From: Peptococcaceae bacterium
Lineage (GTDB): Bacteria; Bacillota; Dehalobacteriia; UBA7702
DNA length: 9,847 nucleotides
Assembly (NCBI GenBank): GCA_019415505.1
Contig: DXZC01000079.1
Coordinates: forward strand, 1 to 9,847
Reading direction: 5' to 3'
Made by a program: the position numbers and the translations under genes. Below are positions 1 to 6,931 of this stretch, piece by piece (the first letter of the stretch is position 1; each line of letters starts with the position of its first letter). The notes beneath the pieces are model-generated. The model was given only the letters and a program-made list of their open reading frames with translations, had not been told where the DNA came from and searched no databases.

Positions 1-636
1 GGCATAGCTTATGACGGCGATGGCGACCGGGTTATCTTAGCCGACGGCGTGGGCAATATTGTTGATGGCGATTGTATAATGGCCATAATCGCCCATTATT
101 TAAAAAGCAAGGGCCAGTTAGCTGACAACCGTTTGGTAGTTACGGTGATGAGCAATTTGGGCTTGAAATTAGCCATGGAAAAGGCTGGCATTGATATGTC
201 TATCACGGCTGTGGGTGATAAAAATGTCTTTACGGAAATGGACAAAACCGGGGCTGCCATTGGCGGAGAGCAATCCGGTCACATTATACTCTCCCAATAC
301 ACCCCCACTGGCGATGGGATGCTCACCAGTCTGATGATTTTACAGATTATGCTGGATACCGGCGAATCCTTGGCTGAACTTTCCAAAATTATGACGCAGT
401 TACCCCAGGTTTTAGTAAATGTGACTGTGGCCCAACGGGAACAATGGGCTACTAACCAGCAAGTTCAGGCCGCGGTAGCCAAGGCTGAAGCCGCTTTAGG
501 AGCTAACGGCCGTATTCTCATTCGTCCTTCCGGCACTGAACCTCTCCTCCGGGTTATGGGCGAGGGACCGGACGCCGCTAGTTTAAAGCAAATTATTGAC
601 GAGCTGGTGGCTGTGATAAAAAAAGAACTAAAATAA
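1..636 (+). CDS. glmM: Phosphoglucosamine mutase, C-terminal part (5' end outside window)
   Basis: GlmM interconverts glucosamine-6-phosphate and glucosamine-1-phosphate in the cytoplasm, on the way to UDP-GlcNAc and peptidoglycan. The frame is open from base 1, so the gene enters from the left; the GTG at 49 is an internal Val codon. Visible family motifs, in order, are the metal-binding loop DGDGDR (bases 13-30), the sugar-specificity loop GGEQSGH (262-282), and the phosphate-binding RPSGTEP loop followed by LLRVMGEG (from 523). These cover the end of domain 2, domain 3 and domain 4 of the alpha-phosphohexomutase fold. The N-terminal domain with the catalytic phosphoserine lies outside the window. 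The EQSGH form of the specificity loop favours GlmM over phosphomannomutase or phosphoglucomutase. The next gene is glmS, which supplies its substrate, a pairing common in Bacillota. Confidence 0.95.
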   Translation, partial: GIAYDGDGDRVILADGVGNIVDGDCIMAIIAHYLKSKGQLADNRLVVTVMSNLGLKLAMEKAGIDMSITAVGDKNVFTEMDKTGAAIGGEQSGHIILSQYTPTGDGMLTSLMILQIMLDTGESLAELSKIMTQLPQVLVNVTVAQREQWATNQQVQAAVAKAEAALGANGRILIRPSGTEPLLRVMGEGPDAASLKQIIDELVAVIKKELK

Positions 637-799
637 GACCAAGGGCATAAAATAATAATAGCGCCTGAAAAATTTTACGTTACAGTTTAAGGCGTCAGGA
701 TTTTCGTTTAATAGCGCTATAGCCTTGGTTTATTAAGGTTGTTGACTATTAAATTCTTGGGTTTAATCAAGGCGCCGCTATGAAAGGAGCGTGTCATAT
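637..799 (+). promoter_or_regulatory. Structured glmM-glmS intergenic leader; no recognisable glmS ribozyme
   Basis: This gap holds several competing inverted repeats. Hairpin A pairs 662-670 (CGCCTGAAA) with 686-694 (TTTAAGGCG), 9 positions with one mismatch. Alternative B pairs 658-664 (ATAGCGC) with 714-720 (GCGCTAT), with an inner CCTGA/TCAGG helix (664-668/695-699). ATAGCGCTAT at 711-720 is also a perfect palindrome. TAATAGCGC occurs twice (656-664 and 709-717), and either copy could pair with CGCTAT at 776-781, just upstream of the glmS ribosome binding site. A weak -35-like TTGACT lies at 742-747 without a good -10, so I do not call a promoter. The structures are visible; a regulatory role is inference. 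Hairpin A could instead be a weak glmM terminator. Confidence 0.4.
783..789 (+). promoter_or_regulatory. glmS ribosome binding site that fixes the start
   Basis: AAAGGAG lies 10 nt before the ATG at 800 but only 1 nt before the in-frame GTG at 791. It therefore supports 800 as the start. A start at 800 also places Cys directly after the initiator Met, as the enzyme requires. Confidence 0.85.
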
Positions 800-2629
800 A
801 TGTGTGGCATCGCTGGTTATATAGGTGAGAAAGAGGCTCTGCCCTTTCTGATCAGCGGATTAAGAAAACTAGAATATCGTGGTTATGATTCGGCTGGCAT
901 CGCCGTTTATGATAAAGAAAATATCGTGGTGCGCCGTCAGGTGGGGAAAATAGACGAATTGGCCAAAGCCATTGCCGACGAGGTTATAAATGGCACCATG
1001 GGTATTGCTCATACCCGTTGGGCCACCCACGGTGCGCCCTCCAACCGTAATTCCCATCCTCACCGCGATAGTGACGGGGGCTTTGCCGTGGTACATAACG
1101 GCATAATTGAAAATTACCTGGATTTAAAAAAGGAATTGGAAGAGAAGGGCCATGTATTTACCTCGGAAACTGATACCGAGGTTTTGCCCAACCTTTTGGC
1201 TGATTGTTATGCCGGCGATATGCTGTCTGCGGTTTTGGAGGTTAAGAAAAGGTTGCGGGGTTCTTATGCCGCTGTATTTATGGCGAAAAACGACCCTGAT
1301 ATTTTAGTGGCCATTCGCAAGGATAGTCCCTTAATTGTGGGCTTTGGCGCTGACGGTAATTATTTGGCTTCGGATATTCCCGCCCTCATCGGCCACGTTA
1401 AAGAGTATGCTGTTTTGAAAAATGACGATATTGCGGTGTTGAGCCGTGAGGGAATCAAGCTGTATCGCGATGGCGTAGAGGTTCCTCTGGAGAGAATGGC
1501 TCTCACCATGGATCAGGCCGCGGCGGAAAAAGGCGGCTATGACCACTTTATGCTGAAGGAAATTATTGAGCAGCCCCGTGCCTTGCGGGATTGCCTGAGC
1601 GGACGGCTTACCAATCTGGACAAGCGGGTGGATTTAGGGGATATTGTCCTGACTCCGGAAAAACTCAAAGGTTTTAATAAAATAATGATGGTAGCCTGCG
1701 GCACAGCTTATCATGCCTGCTTGGTGGGTAAGTATATATACGAAAAATTTCTGCGTCTGCCTGTTGAAGTGGATATTGCCTCGGAATTCCGTTATCGGGA
1801 CCCAATTATTGACAGTAAAACCTTGACTATTGTAGTTTCCCAAAGCGGGGAAACCGCCGATACCTTGGCGGCTTTAGCTGAGGCTAAGAAAAAGGGCAGC
1901 TATATTTTAGCTATTTCCAATGTTTGGGAAAGCTCTATTGCCAGAGAAGCGGATGACGTTATCTATACCAGAGCTGGTTTAGAGATTGCCGTGGCTTCAA
2001 CCAAGGCTTACAGCACACAGCTTTTAGCTATTTACCTTTTAGGTTTCTATATGGCGGAAAATTTAGAGATAATGCCTGCTGAGGTTCTGAATCCTCTCCT
2101 TGACGAGCTGTACCGCTTACCGGAAAAGGTCCAGTATATTTTGGACCACAACTTAGAGGAAATTAAAGAAATTGGCGAAATAGTGGCCCAATATGAGGAT
2201 TCCTTCTTCATTGGCCGGGGTTTGGACTATGTTGTTTCCTTGGAGGGGGCCTTAAAGTTAAAGGAAATTTCCTACATTCATGCTGAAGCGTATGCGGCTG
2301 GGGAGTTAAAGCATGGCACCTTAGCTTTAATTGTCGATAAGGTACCGGTTATTTGTTTGGCTACCCAGGCTGATGTTAAGGAGAAAATGCTCAGTAATAT
2401 TGAGGAAGTACGGACCAGAAACGCCACGGTTTTATCCTTTGCCTTTAAGGGTGATCGCCATATGCAAGAGGTGTCCCACAAGGTTTGTTATTTGCCGGAA
2501 ACCGACGCCATGCTGTCACCCATACTTACGGTAATACCCCTACAGCTCATAGCTTATTACGCTTCGGTGAAGCGGGGCTGTGATGTGGACCAACCCAGGA
2601 ATTTGGCTAAGAGCGTTACTGTAGAATAA
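800..2629 (+). CDS. glmS: Glutamine--fructose-6-phosphate aminotransferase (isomerizing)
   Basis: GlmS makes glucosamine-6-phosphate from fructose-6-phosphate and glutamine, the committed step of cytoplasmic amino-sugar synthesis. The protein is 609 aa, the same as E. coli GlmS. The N-terminal Ntn glutaminase domain (about 2-220) begins MCGIAGY; Cys2 becomes the N-terminal nucleophile after Met removal, and HTRWATHG (from His71) matches the glutamine-binding segment. The isomerase half has two SIS domains: ACGTAYH near 299 and the sugar-phosphate loop SQSGET from 347 in the first, then EGALKLKE from 482 (Glu489), ELKHG (His505) and the C-terminal tail LAKSVTVE (Lys604) in the second. All key residues are present, with no frameshift. 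The alternative GTG start at 791 would bury the catalytic Cys and is rejected. It follows glmM on the same strand. Control of the leader is unclear because the usual Bacillota ribozyme is not recognisable. Confidence 0.98.
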   Translation: MCGIAGYIGEKEALPFLISGLRKLEYRGYDSAGIAVYDKENIVVRRQVGKIDELAKAIADEVINGTMGIAHTRWATHGAPSNRNSHPHRDSDGGFAVVHNGIIENYLDLKKELEEKGHVFTSETDTEVLPNLLADCYAGDMLSAVLEVKKRLRGSYAAVFMAKNDPDILVAIRKDSPLIVGFGADGNYLASDIPALIGHVKEYAVLKNDDIAVLSREGIKLYRDGVEVPLERMALTMDQAAAEKGGYDHFMLKEIIEQPRALRDCLSGRLTNLDKRVDLGDIVLTPEKLKGFNKIMMVACGTAYHACLVGKYIYEKFLRLPVEVDIASEFRYRDPIIDSKTLTIVVSQSGETADTLAALAEAKKKGSYILAISNVWESSIAREADDVIYTRAGLEIAVASTKAYSTQLLAIYLLGFYMAENLEIMPAEVLNPLLDELYRLPEKVQYILDHNLEEIKEIGEIVAQYEDSFFIGRGLDYVVSLEGALKLKEISYIHAEAYAAGELKHGTLALIVDKVPVICLATQADVKEKMLSNIEEVRTRNATVLSFAFKGDRHMQEVSHKVCYLPETDAMLSPILTVIPLQLIAYYASVKRGCDVDQPRNLAKSVTVE

Positions 2630-2649
2630 AAGTGCTGCTGTAGAATAAA
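2619..2649 (+). repeat. 12-bp direct repeat spanning the glmS stop codon
   Basis: CTGTAGAATAAA occurs at 2619-2630 and again at 2638-2649, a period of 19 bp. The first copy contains the last codons and TAA stop of glmS; the second lies just downstream. It looks like a small decayed tandem duplication, with no evident function. Confidence 0.6.
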
Positions 2650-2679
2650 TTAATAAAAGTAAAAAAGCCGGTTTTTATT

Positions 2680-2718
2680 TACCTACTGGTGTAACTGTTT
2701 TTGTTACGCCAGTAGGTA
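2680..2718 (+). terminator. 16-bp hairpin after glmS (candidate terminator or processing site)
   Basis: The arms 2680-2695 and 2703-2718 pair over 16 bp with a single wobble (T2690 with G2708) and a 7-nt loop TGTTTTT. The wobble pairs in + strand RNA but would be an A/C mismatch in - strand RNA, which favours a role in the glmS-side transcript. No T-run follows (TTAGTAATTG), so it is not a classical intrinsic terminator. It could be a weak terminator, an mRNA-stabilising 3' end, or a small palindromic repeat element. Confidence 0.5.
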
Positions 2719-2744
2719 TTAGTAATTGAAATGAAAAGAGAGTT

Positions 2745-3356
2745 ATGAATAATTATGATAAGGTAGCTGAGGATTCCAAGAGGAACTTTATTCTCTGGGA
2801 TCAGGAGGAGATAATAGCCAGAACCAAGGTTAAAGCAGATGCTCGGTATATTTATCTCAACTTTTGCGATTCCCCCTACAGAGTAAACCGAAAAACAGGT
2901 TCCGTCCAGTGCCTAGCCAATATCGCCTCTCCCTATGAAGCCAGGTACAACGAGGTGATGGGGATTTTCGATTTTCTCTGTAATTCCCGGGCCGGGGCCG
3001 CTCCTGCCGGCAGATGGGTCACGCCGGCGGCTTTGACCCATTATGTAGGAAGTGATTCTGGTGGTTCCCTTTTTCCCCAGGAAGCAAAATTTTTTGATGA
3101 AAATAGCCAGGGGTTATCTCAGGTTATCCAAAAATACCATAGCTTTTCTGCCGGTGACGTCAGTTGTATTCTCCCGGTTTTTGATTCCCTGTCCACGGTG
3201 TTTCAGTTCTGGCGTAGTGATGACGAGTTTCCGCCGTCTATAAAGTTTTTATGGGACGCGGATACCTCTTCCTTTTTTCACTTTGAAACAGCCATGTTCA
3301 CCCAGGCCTACTGGGTGGAGAAGCTTATCAACACCATAAAAGCTAATATAAGGTAA
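2745..3356 (+). CDS. DUF3786-like protein of unknown function
   Basis: This 203-aa protein lies between glmS and the glycine T-box. I see no signal peptide or membrane segment, so it is probably cytoplasmic. The N-terminal pattern YDKVAEDSK, then an acidic/basic helix (about 4-32), YIYLNFCDSPYRVNRKTGSV (35-54), a middle segment GRWVTPAAL (89-97), and a C-terminal PVFDSL plus FWRSDDEFPPSIKFLWD (144-171) resemble, from memory, the DUF3786 family of anaerobic Bacillota and deltaproteobacteria. No enzymatic function is established for that family to my knowledge. Four Cys (41, 56, 79, 141) do not form a tight CxxC metal motif. The ATG at 2745 follows a modest AAAGAGAG ribosome binding site. No promoter is visible directly upstream, so it may be read from glmS through the preceding hairpin; a terminator closes it. 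The coding assignment is firm; the family name is a recognition call. Confidence 0.85.
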   Translation: MNNYDKVAEDSKRNFILWDQEEIIARTKVKADARYIYLNFCDSPYRVNRKTGSVQCLANIASPYEARYNEVMGIFDFLCNSRAGAAPAGRWVTPAALTHYVGSDSGGSLFPQEAKFFDENSQGLSQVIQKYHSFSAGDVSCILPVFDSLSTVFQFWRSDDEFPPSIKFLWDADTSSFFHFETAMFTQAYWVEKLINTIKANIR

Positions 3357-3430
3357 AATGATGACAATACTATTAGCTGCCGTATGATAGAGCAAAAGCT
3401 ACAGACTTTCTCGCCCTGGCGGTTAACTTC

Positions 3431-3477
3431 CTAAGGCTTTAACCCTTTAGTTTAACGGGAAAGACCTTAGCCTTTTT
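3431..3477 (+). terminator. Intrinsic terminator after the DUF3786-like gene
   Basis: CTAAGG (3431-3436) pairs with CCTTAG (3465-3470), CTTT (3437-3440) with AAAG (3460-3463), and CCC (3443-3445) with GGG (3457-3459), with small A bulges and an 11-nt loop. CC and then TTTTT (3473-3477) follow. It separates the glmS side from the glyQS transcription unit. GGTTAA (3421-3426) could pair with TTAACC (3439-3444) and disrupt the stem, though nothing else suggests regulation here. Confidence 0.7.
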
Positions 3478-3517
3478 AAAGCTATTGCCCTTCAATCAAG
3501 TTGTTTTCATTATCTGG

Positions 3518-3541
3518 TATACCCTGGCCAATTTATACCCT
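3518..3541 (+). repeat. Two TATACCCT direct repeats abutting the glyQS promoter
   Basis: TATACCCT occurs at 3518-3525 and 3534-3541, 16 bp apart, the second copy touching the -35 hexamer. The first sits in a GGTATACC palindrome (3516-3523). This may be a regulator site or chance. The rest of 3357-3540 holds only the terminator at 3431-3477. Confidence 0.3.
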
Positions 3542-3569
3542 TGACAAACGACTTTTGTTTTGGTACATT
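3541..3569 (+). promoter_or_regulatory. Sigma-A-type promoter of the glyQS operon
   Basis: A consensus -35 TTGACA (3541-3546) is separated by 17 bp from a -10 TACATT (3564-3569; 4 of 6 consensus bases). Transcription would begin near 3576-3578, exactly where the T-box leader starts. The match in sequence, spacing and position makes this the clearest promoter in the window. Confidence 0.85.
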
Positions 3570-3576
3570 TATAAAG

Positions 3577-3774
3577 ATGTTAAAAGCTGGGAAGAGGCTA
3601 AGTAATTTCCAGAAAAAGCGAGCCGGAACGGTGAAAGCCGGCGTGGAAATGAAGGCACCTTGGAGCTGCGGTTAATAGCCGCCGGCAGCACGTCGTTACA
3701 GTGTGTAAGCGGACTTCTTGTCAAAAAGGGTGGAACCGCGGCTTAGGCCGTCCCTTTAGGGCAGGAGTTTTTTT
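3577..3774 (+). ncRNA. Glycine T-box riboswitch (leader of glyQS)
   Basis: T-box leaders bind uncharged tRNA and block a terminator so the downstream gene is read when that amino acid is scarce. The T-box core AGGGTGGAACCGCG is at 3727-3740. Stem I is closed by AGCT (3585-3588) with AGCT (3664-3667); inside it TTTCCA pairs with TGGAAA, capped by a GCCGG/CCGGC stem and distal loop GGTGAAA. The specifier in GAAGGCACC reads GGC (3654-3656), a Gly codon matching tRNA-Gly(GCC). A short hairpin pairs 3668-3671 with 3679-3682. The antiterminator pairs AAAGGG (3725-3730) with CCCTTT (3752-3757), with an inner CGGC/GCCG helix (3739-3742/3747-3750). Specifier and downstream gene agree, so the assignment is firm; exact ends are approximate. 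Confidence 0.95.
3748..3774 (+). terminator. Regulated terminator of the glycine T-box
   Basis: CCGTCCC (3748-3754) pairs with GGGCAGG (3759-3765), with single-base bulges and a TTTA loop, and is followed by seven T (3768-3774). It shares CCC 3752-3754 with the antiterminator, so the two folds are mutually exclusive, as expected for a transcriptional T-box. Confidence 0.75.
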
Positions 3775-3800
3775 ATTTACCGGAAAAAAGGAGCGAAGTA

Positions 3801-4724
3801 ATGAATTTTCAAGACCTTATTCTAGCCCTGAACAAGTTTTGGGGCGAGCAGGGCTGCATTATTCAGCAACCCTATGATATTGAAAAGGGCGCCGGAACTA
3901 TGAATCCAGCCACCGCCCTGCGGGCTTTAGGCCCGGAACCCTGGAATGTGGCATATGTGGAACCCTCCCGCCGCCCTACAGACGGACGCTATGGTGAAAA
4001 TCCCAACCGTTTGCAGCATTACTATCAGTACCAGGTAATTTTAAAGCCTTCCCCTGATAATATTGTGGAATTATATATGGATAGCCTGCGGGCCATTGGT
4101 ATTGACCCTGACGAGCACGATATCCGCTTAGTAGAGGACAACTGGGAAAGCGCTAATTTAGGCGCTTGGGGCCTAGGCTGGGAAGTTTGGCTGGACGGTA
4201 TGGAGGTTACCCAATTCACCTATTTTCAGCAATTCGGCGGCCTAGACTGTAAGCCTGTGAGCGGTGAAATAACCTATGGTATTGAACGCCTGGCCATGTT
4301 CATTCAAAAGGTGGACAGCGTTTATGACATCGAATGGGTAGACGGCATTACCTATGGCGATGTGCACCACCAGAGTGAGGTGGAGCACAGCACCTACAAT
4401 TTTGAAATTGCCAATATAGATATGTTATTTAAGGTATACGATATGTTTGAACAGGAAGCGAAGGATATTCTTCAGGCTGGCCTAGTGCTCCCGGCTTACG
4501 ACTATATTCTGAAATGCTCCCATACCTTTAATTTGCTGGACGCCAGAAACGCCATTAGCGTGGCGGAACGGCAGAATTATATTGCCCGGGTGCGCCAGTT
4601 AGCTCGTTTAGCGGCTGAGGCTTATGTAGCCCAACGGGAAAAACTGGGCTATCCCTTAATCAAGGAGCCTGAGATGAGAAAAGCCCTAGGCTTAGGGGAG
4701 AACGGAGGTGCGGACAATGAGTAA
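3801..4724 (+). CDS. glyQ: Glycine--tRNA ligase, alpha subunit
   Basis: GlyQ is the catalytic class II subunit of the bacterial alpha2beta2 glycyl-tRNA synthetase; it activates glycine with ATP and charges tRNA-Gly together with GlyS. The 307-aa length is close to E. coli GlyQ (303). The N-terminus MNFQDLILALNKFW, the segment QQPYDIEKGAGTMNP, and the Arg-rich EPSRRPTDGRYGENPNR (54-70) are characteristic of the family's active-site region; VEVTQFTYFQQFGG-like and SGEITYGIERL segments follow in the second half. The ATG at 3801 is preceded by AAGGAG (3788-3793) at 7 nt. It lies directly behind a T-box with a Gly specifier, so expression should rise when uncharged tRNA-Gly accumulates. The last 8 nt overlap glyS, implying translational coupling and balanced subunit production. 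Nothing is missing or broken. Confidence 0.98.
   Translation: MNFQDLILALNKFWGEQGCIIQQPYDIEKGAGTMNPATALRALGPEPWNVAYVEPSRRPTDGRYGENPNRLQHYYQYQVILKPSPDNIVELYMDSLRAIGIDPDEHDIRLVEDNWESANLGAWGLGWEVWLDGMEVTQFTYFQQFGGLDCKPVSGEITYGIERLAMFIQKVDSVYDIEWVDGITYGDVHHQSEVEHSTYNFEIANIDMLFKVYDMFEQEAKDILQAGLVLPAYDYILKCSHTFNLLDARNAISVAERQNYIARVRQLARLAAEAYVAQREKLGYPLIKEPEMRKALGLGENGGADNE
4704..4708 (+). promoter_or_regulatory. glyS ribosome binding site inside glyQ
   Basis: GGAGG sits 8 nt before the ATG at 4717 and overlaps the in-frame GTG at 4708. It therefore supports 4717 as the start and excludes the GTG. Confidence 0.85.
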
Positions 4725-6789
4725 TCTTTTATTTGAGGTAGGGGTAGAAGAAATACCCGCGAGATTTATGGCCCGGAGCCTCCAGGATTTGCGCCAGGGA
4801 GCGGAGAAAGCCTTAACTGAGGCCCGTTTATCCTATACTTCCGTAGAAAGCCTGGGCACACCCCGGCGCTTGACTTTGTTAGTGCGGGGCCTGAGTGAAC
4901 AGCAAGCTGATTTAAGCGAAGAAATAAAAGGCCCCGCCAAAAAGGCGGCTTATGATAGCGAGGGTAAGGCTACCAAAGCTCTCCAAGGGTTTATGCGCTC
5001 TAAGGGCTTGACCGAAGCTGACCTGACGGTGCGGCCCCAGGGCAATGGTGAATATATCTTTGCCACCATACGGGAACCGGGTGTGGCAGCTCGGGAAGTG
5101 CTGCCGGATATTCTAATTTCCCTGGTTAATTCCTTAAAATTCCCCAAGCCCATGCGTTGGGGTAATTACGATATGCGTTTTGTTCGCCCCATACGCTGGC
5201 TGGTGGCAATGTTGGATGAGGATGTTTTGCCCCTGCAAATACTGGATGTAAAGAGCGGCAACATATCCCGGAGCCACCGTTTTTACGGCAGCGGCGAGGT
5301 GGTTATTACCAGCCCGGATACTTATGTAGACCAGCTTCGGGAAAACTATGTGATGGTTGACCCCGCTGAGCGCCGCCAGGTGATTTGGGAGCAAATACAG
5401 GACTTGGCCGCGGCCAAAAACGCTGTAGTAGAGGAAGATGAGGAGCTTCTGGAGGAGGTTGTTTATCTTTTAGAATATCCCACCGCCCTCATGGGCTCAT
5501 TTGAGGAAAAATACCTGGATATCCCCCAGGAAGCCGTTATTACTCCCATGCGGGAGCATCAGCGCTATTTCCCGGTATTGTCCCAGGAGGGGCAGCTTTT
5601 GCCTTATTTTGTTACAGTGCGTAATGGCTTGGCACGCCATATAGACATTGTGGCGGAAGGTAATGAAAAGGTGCTTAGGGCCCGTTTAGCTGACGCGGAA
5701 TTCTTCTATAAGGAAGATTTGAAGATAAATTTAAGCGATAACGTGGCACGCCTCAAGACCATTGTTTTTCATGACACTATGGGAACCTCTTACGAAAAGG
5801 TCGAGCGCTTAGTTAAAATCAGCGGTTATTTAAGCGAAAAACTTGGCGCAGACCGGGAGCAGGTGGAACGCGGCGCGTTTTTGGCCAAAGCTGACTTGGT
5901 TTCCAATATGGTATATGAATTTCCTGAGTTACAAGGTATTATGGGCGAATATTACGCCGTGGCCCAAGGGGAACCGGCTATTGTCGGCCAGTCCATACGG
6001 GAAAGCTATTTGCCCCGCTTTGCCGGGGATGACTTGCCGGCGTCCTTAAATGGCATGATAGTTTCCTTAGCTGATAAAATTGATAGCGTGGTAGGCTTTT
6101 TTGCCATGGATTTGGAGCCTACCGGCTCTCAGGACCCCTACGCCTTGCGCCGGCAGGCCATGGGTATTGTACAAATAATCCTCAAGGGCAATCTGGCTAT
6201 AGATATGGCCGATTTAGTAACCTTCTGCTATCAGCAAATTGCCGACGCTTACACACCGAAAAATTCCTTAGAGGTAACCAGGGAAAAGGTTATGGCTTTC
6301 TTTGCCCAGAGGTTGGATAATGTTTTGAGCGACAGCGGCTTGAGTTATGACACGGTAAACGCTGTTATGCCCCAAGCTCCCCAGGATTTTTGCCTGGTTC
6401 GGGCCAAGGGTCAAGCTTTAGAAGAATTCCGGCGGGACGCCAATTTTGAACCCTTAATGGCAGGCTTCACCAGAGTTAATAATCTGGCTAAGAAGGCTGA
6501 AAGTGGAGAATATGAAGCGGCGTTGCTCACGGAACCGGCGGAAAAGGCTTTACTTGCAGCTTACCAAGATTTTAAGTTAAAAGCCGCCGCTGCCCTGGAA
6601 AAAGACGATTTTACCGCCGCTTTTCTGGCCATTGCCGACCTGCGTAAGCCTATTGACGGCTTCCTCACCGATATTATGGTCATGTGCGATGACGAGGCTT
6701 TGAAAAACAGCAGATTGGGACTTTTGCGCTCCATTAGCAGCAGCATTTTGGCTATTGCCGATTTTAGGGCTGTTGTTGTGGAAAAATAA
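4717..6789 (+). CDS. glyS: Glycine--tRNA ligase, beta subunit
   Basis: GlyS is the tRNA-binding partner of GlyQ. The protein is 690 aa (E. coli GlyS is 689). It starts MSNLLFEVGVEEIPARFM, the typical family N-terminus. The segment RWGNYDMRFVRPIRWLVAM marks the N-terminal body, MREHQRYFPV (around 278-287) is a strongly conserved family segment, and ADKIDSVVGFF belongs to the HD-like region. TGSQDPYALRRQ (469-480) leads into the C-terminal DALR-type anticodon-binding domain. The start at 4717 gives an 8-nt overlap with glyQ (ATGAGTAA); the GTG at 4708 would overlap the ribosome binding site. No terminator follows: the next bases are A-rich without a stem, so transcripts may run into the PPDK regulator gene. 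The frame is intact. Confidence 0.98.
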   Translation: MSNLLFEVGVEEIPARFMARSLQDLRQGAEKALTEARLSYTSVESLGTPRRLTLLVRGLSEQQADLSEEIKGPAKKAAYDSEGKATKALQGFMRSKGLTEADLTVRPQGNGEYIFATIREPGVAAREVLPDILISLVNSLKFPKPMRWGNYDMRFVRPIRWLVAMLDEDVLPLQILDVKSGNISRSHRFYGSGEVVITSPDTYVDQLRENYVMVDPAERRQVIWEQIQDLAAAKNAVVEEDEELLEEVVYLLEYPTALMGSFEEKYLDIPQEAVITPMREHQRYFPVLSQEGQLLPYFVTVRNGLARHIDIVAEGNEKVLRARLADAEFFYKEDLKINLSDNVARLKTIVFHDTMGTSYEKVERLVKISGYLSEKLGADREQVERGAFLAKADLVSNMVYEFPELQGIMGEYYAVAQGEPAIVGQSIRESYLPRFAGDDLPASLNGMIVSLADKIDSVVGFFAMDLEPTGSQDPYALRRQAMGIVQIILKGNLAIDMADLVTFCYQQIADAYTPKNSLEVTREKVMAFFAQRLDNVLSDSGLSYDTVNAVMPQAPQDFCLVRAKGQALEEFRRDANFEPLMAGFTRVNNLAKKAESGEYEAALLTEPAEKALLAAYQDFKLKAAAALEKDDFTAAFLAIADLRKPIDGFLTDIMVMCDDEALKNSRLGLLRSISSSILAIADFRAVVVEK

Positions 6790-6823
6790 GTCAAAAAAGG
6801 GTAAAAAATAGATGAAAATCCTC

Positions 6824-6851
6824 TTGACAGCATAGTATTAATATATAATAA
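6824..6851 (+). promoter_or_regulatory. Possible promoter for the PPDK regulator-ppdK unit
   Basis: A perfect -35 TTGACA (6824-6829) is followed by an AT-rich run. The consensus TATAAT at 6844-6849 is only 14 bp away, while TAATAA at 6846-6851 gives 16 bp. The -35 is strong but the correct -10 is uncertain. It lies in the gap after glyS, where a second promoter would be expected. Confidence 0.5.
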
Positions 6852-6883
6852 TGTAATTAAGCTGTTAGAGAGAGTCAAAATTG

Positions 6884-6931
6884 AAAAGGTCAGGCTCGCG
6901 ATGCTGCTAAAGCGCTTGGGACTGTCCTTTT
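6884..6931 (+). other. Leader hairpin upstream of the PPDK regulator gene
   Basis: AAAAGGTCAG (6884-6893) pairs with CTGTCCTTTT (6922-6931), 10 positions with one T/T mismatch, around a 28-nt loop containing the palindrome AAGCGCTT (6910-6917). No proper T-run follows (CCATTTATAAC), so it is a weak terminator candidate. It may be a leader structure; function is unknown. Confidence 0.35.

Noticed and set aside
659..790. glmS ribozyme starting at AGCGCC
   Set aside because: The hexamer at 660-665 resembles the cleavage site, but the conserved core segments are absent and the only GTTGAC (741-746) is much too far from it. A covariance search is needed to be certain.
791..799. GTG start for glmS three codons upstream
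   Set aside because: It lies 1 nt after the ribosome binding site and would prevent Cys from becoming the N-terminal nucleophile.
2655..2684. AAAAAAGCCGG-TTTTTATTT as an intrinsic terminator of glmS
   Set aside because: The self-complementary core leaves essentially no loop, so a stable hairpin is unlikely; the hairpin at 2680-2718 is the better structure.
4708..4716. GTG start for glyS
   Set aside because: The codon overlaps its own GGAGG site; the ATG at 4717 has 8-nt spacing and the family N-terminus.
5134..5394. 86-aa minus-strand open frame inside glyS
   Set aside because: It is a shadow of conserved glyS coding sequence, with no recognisable motif.
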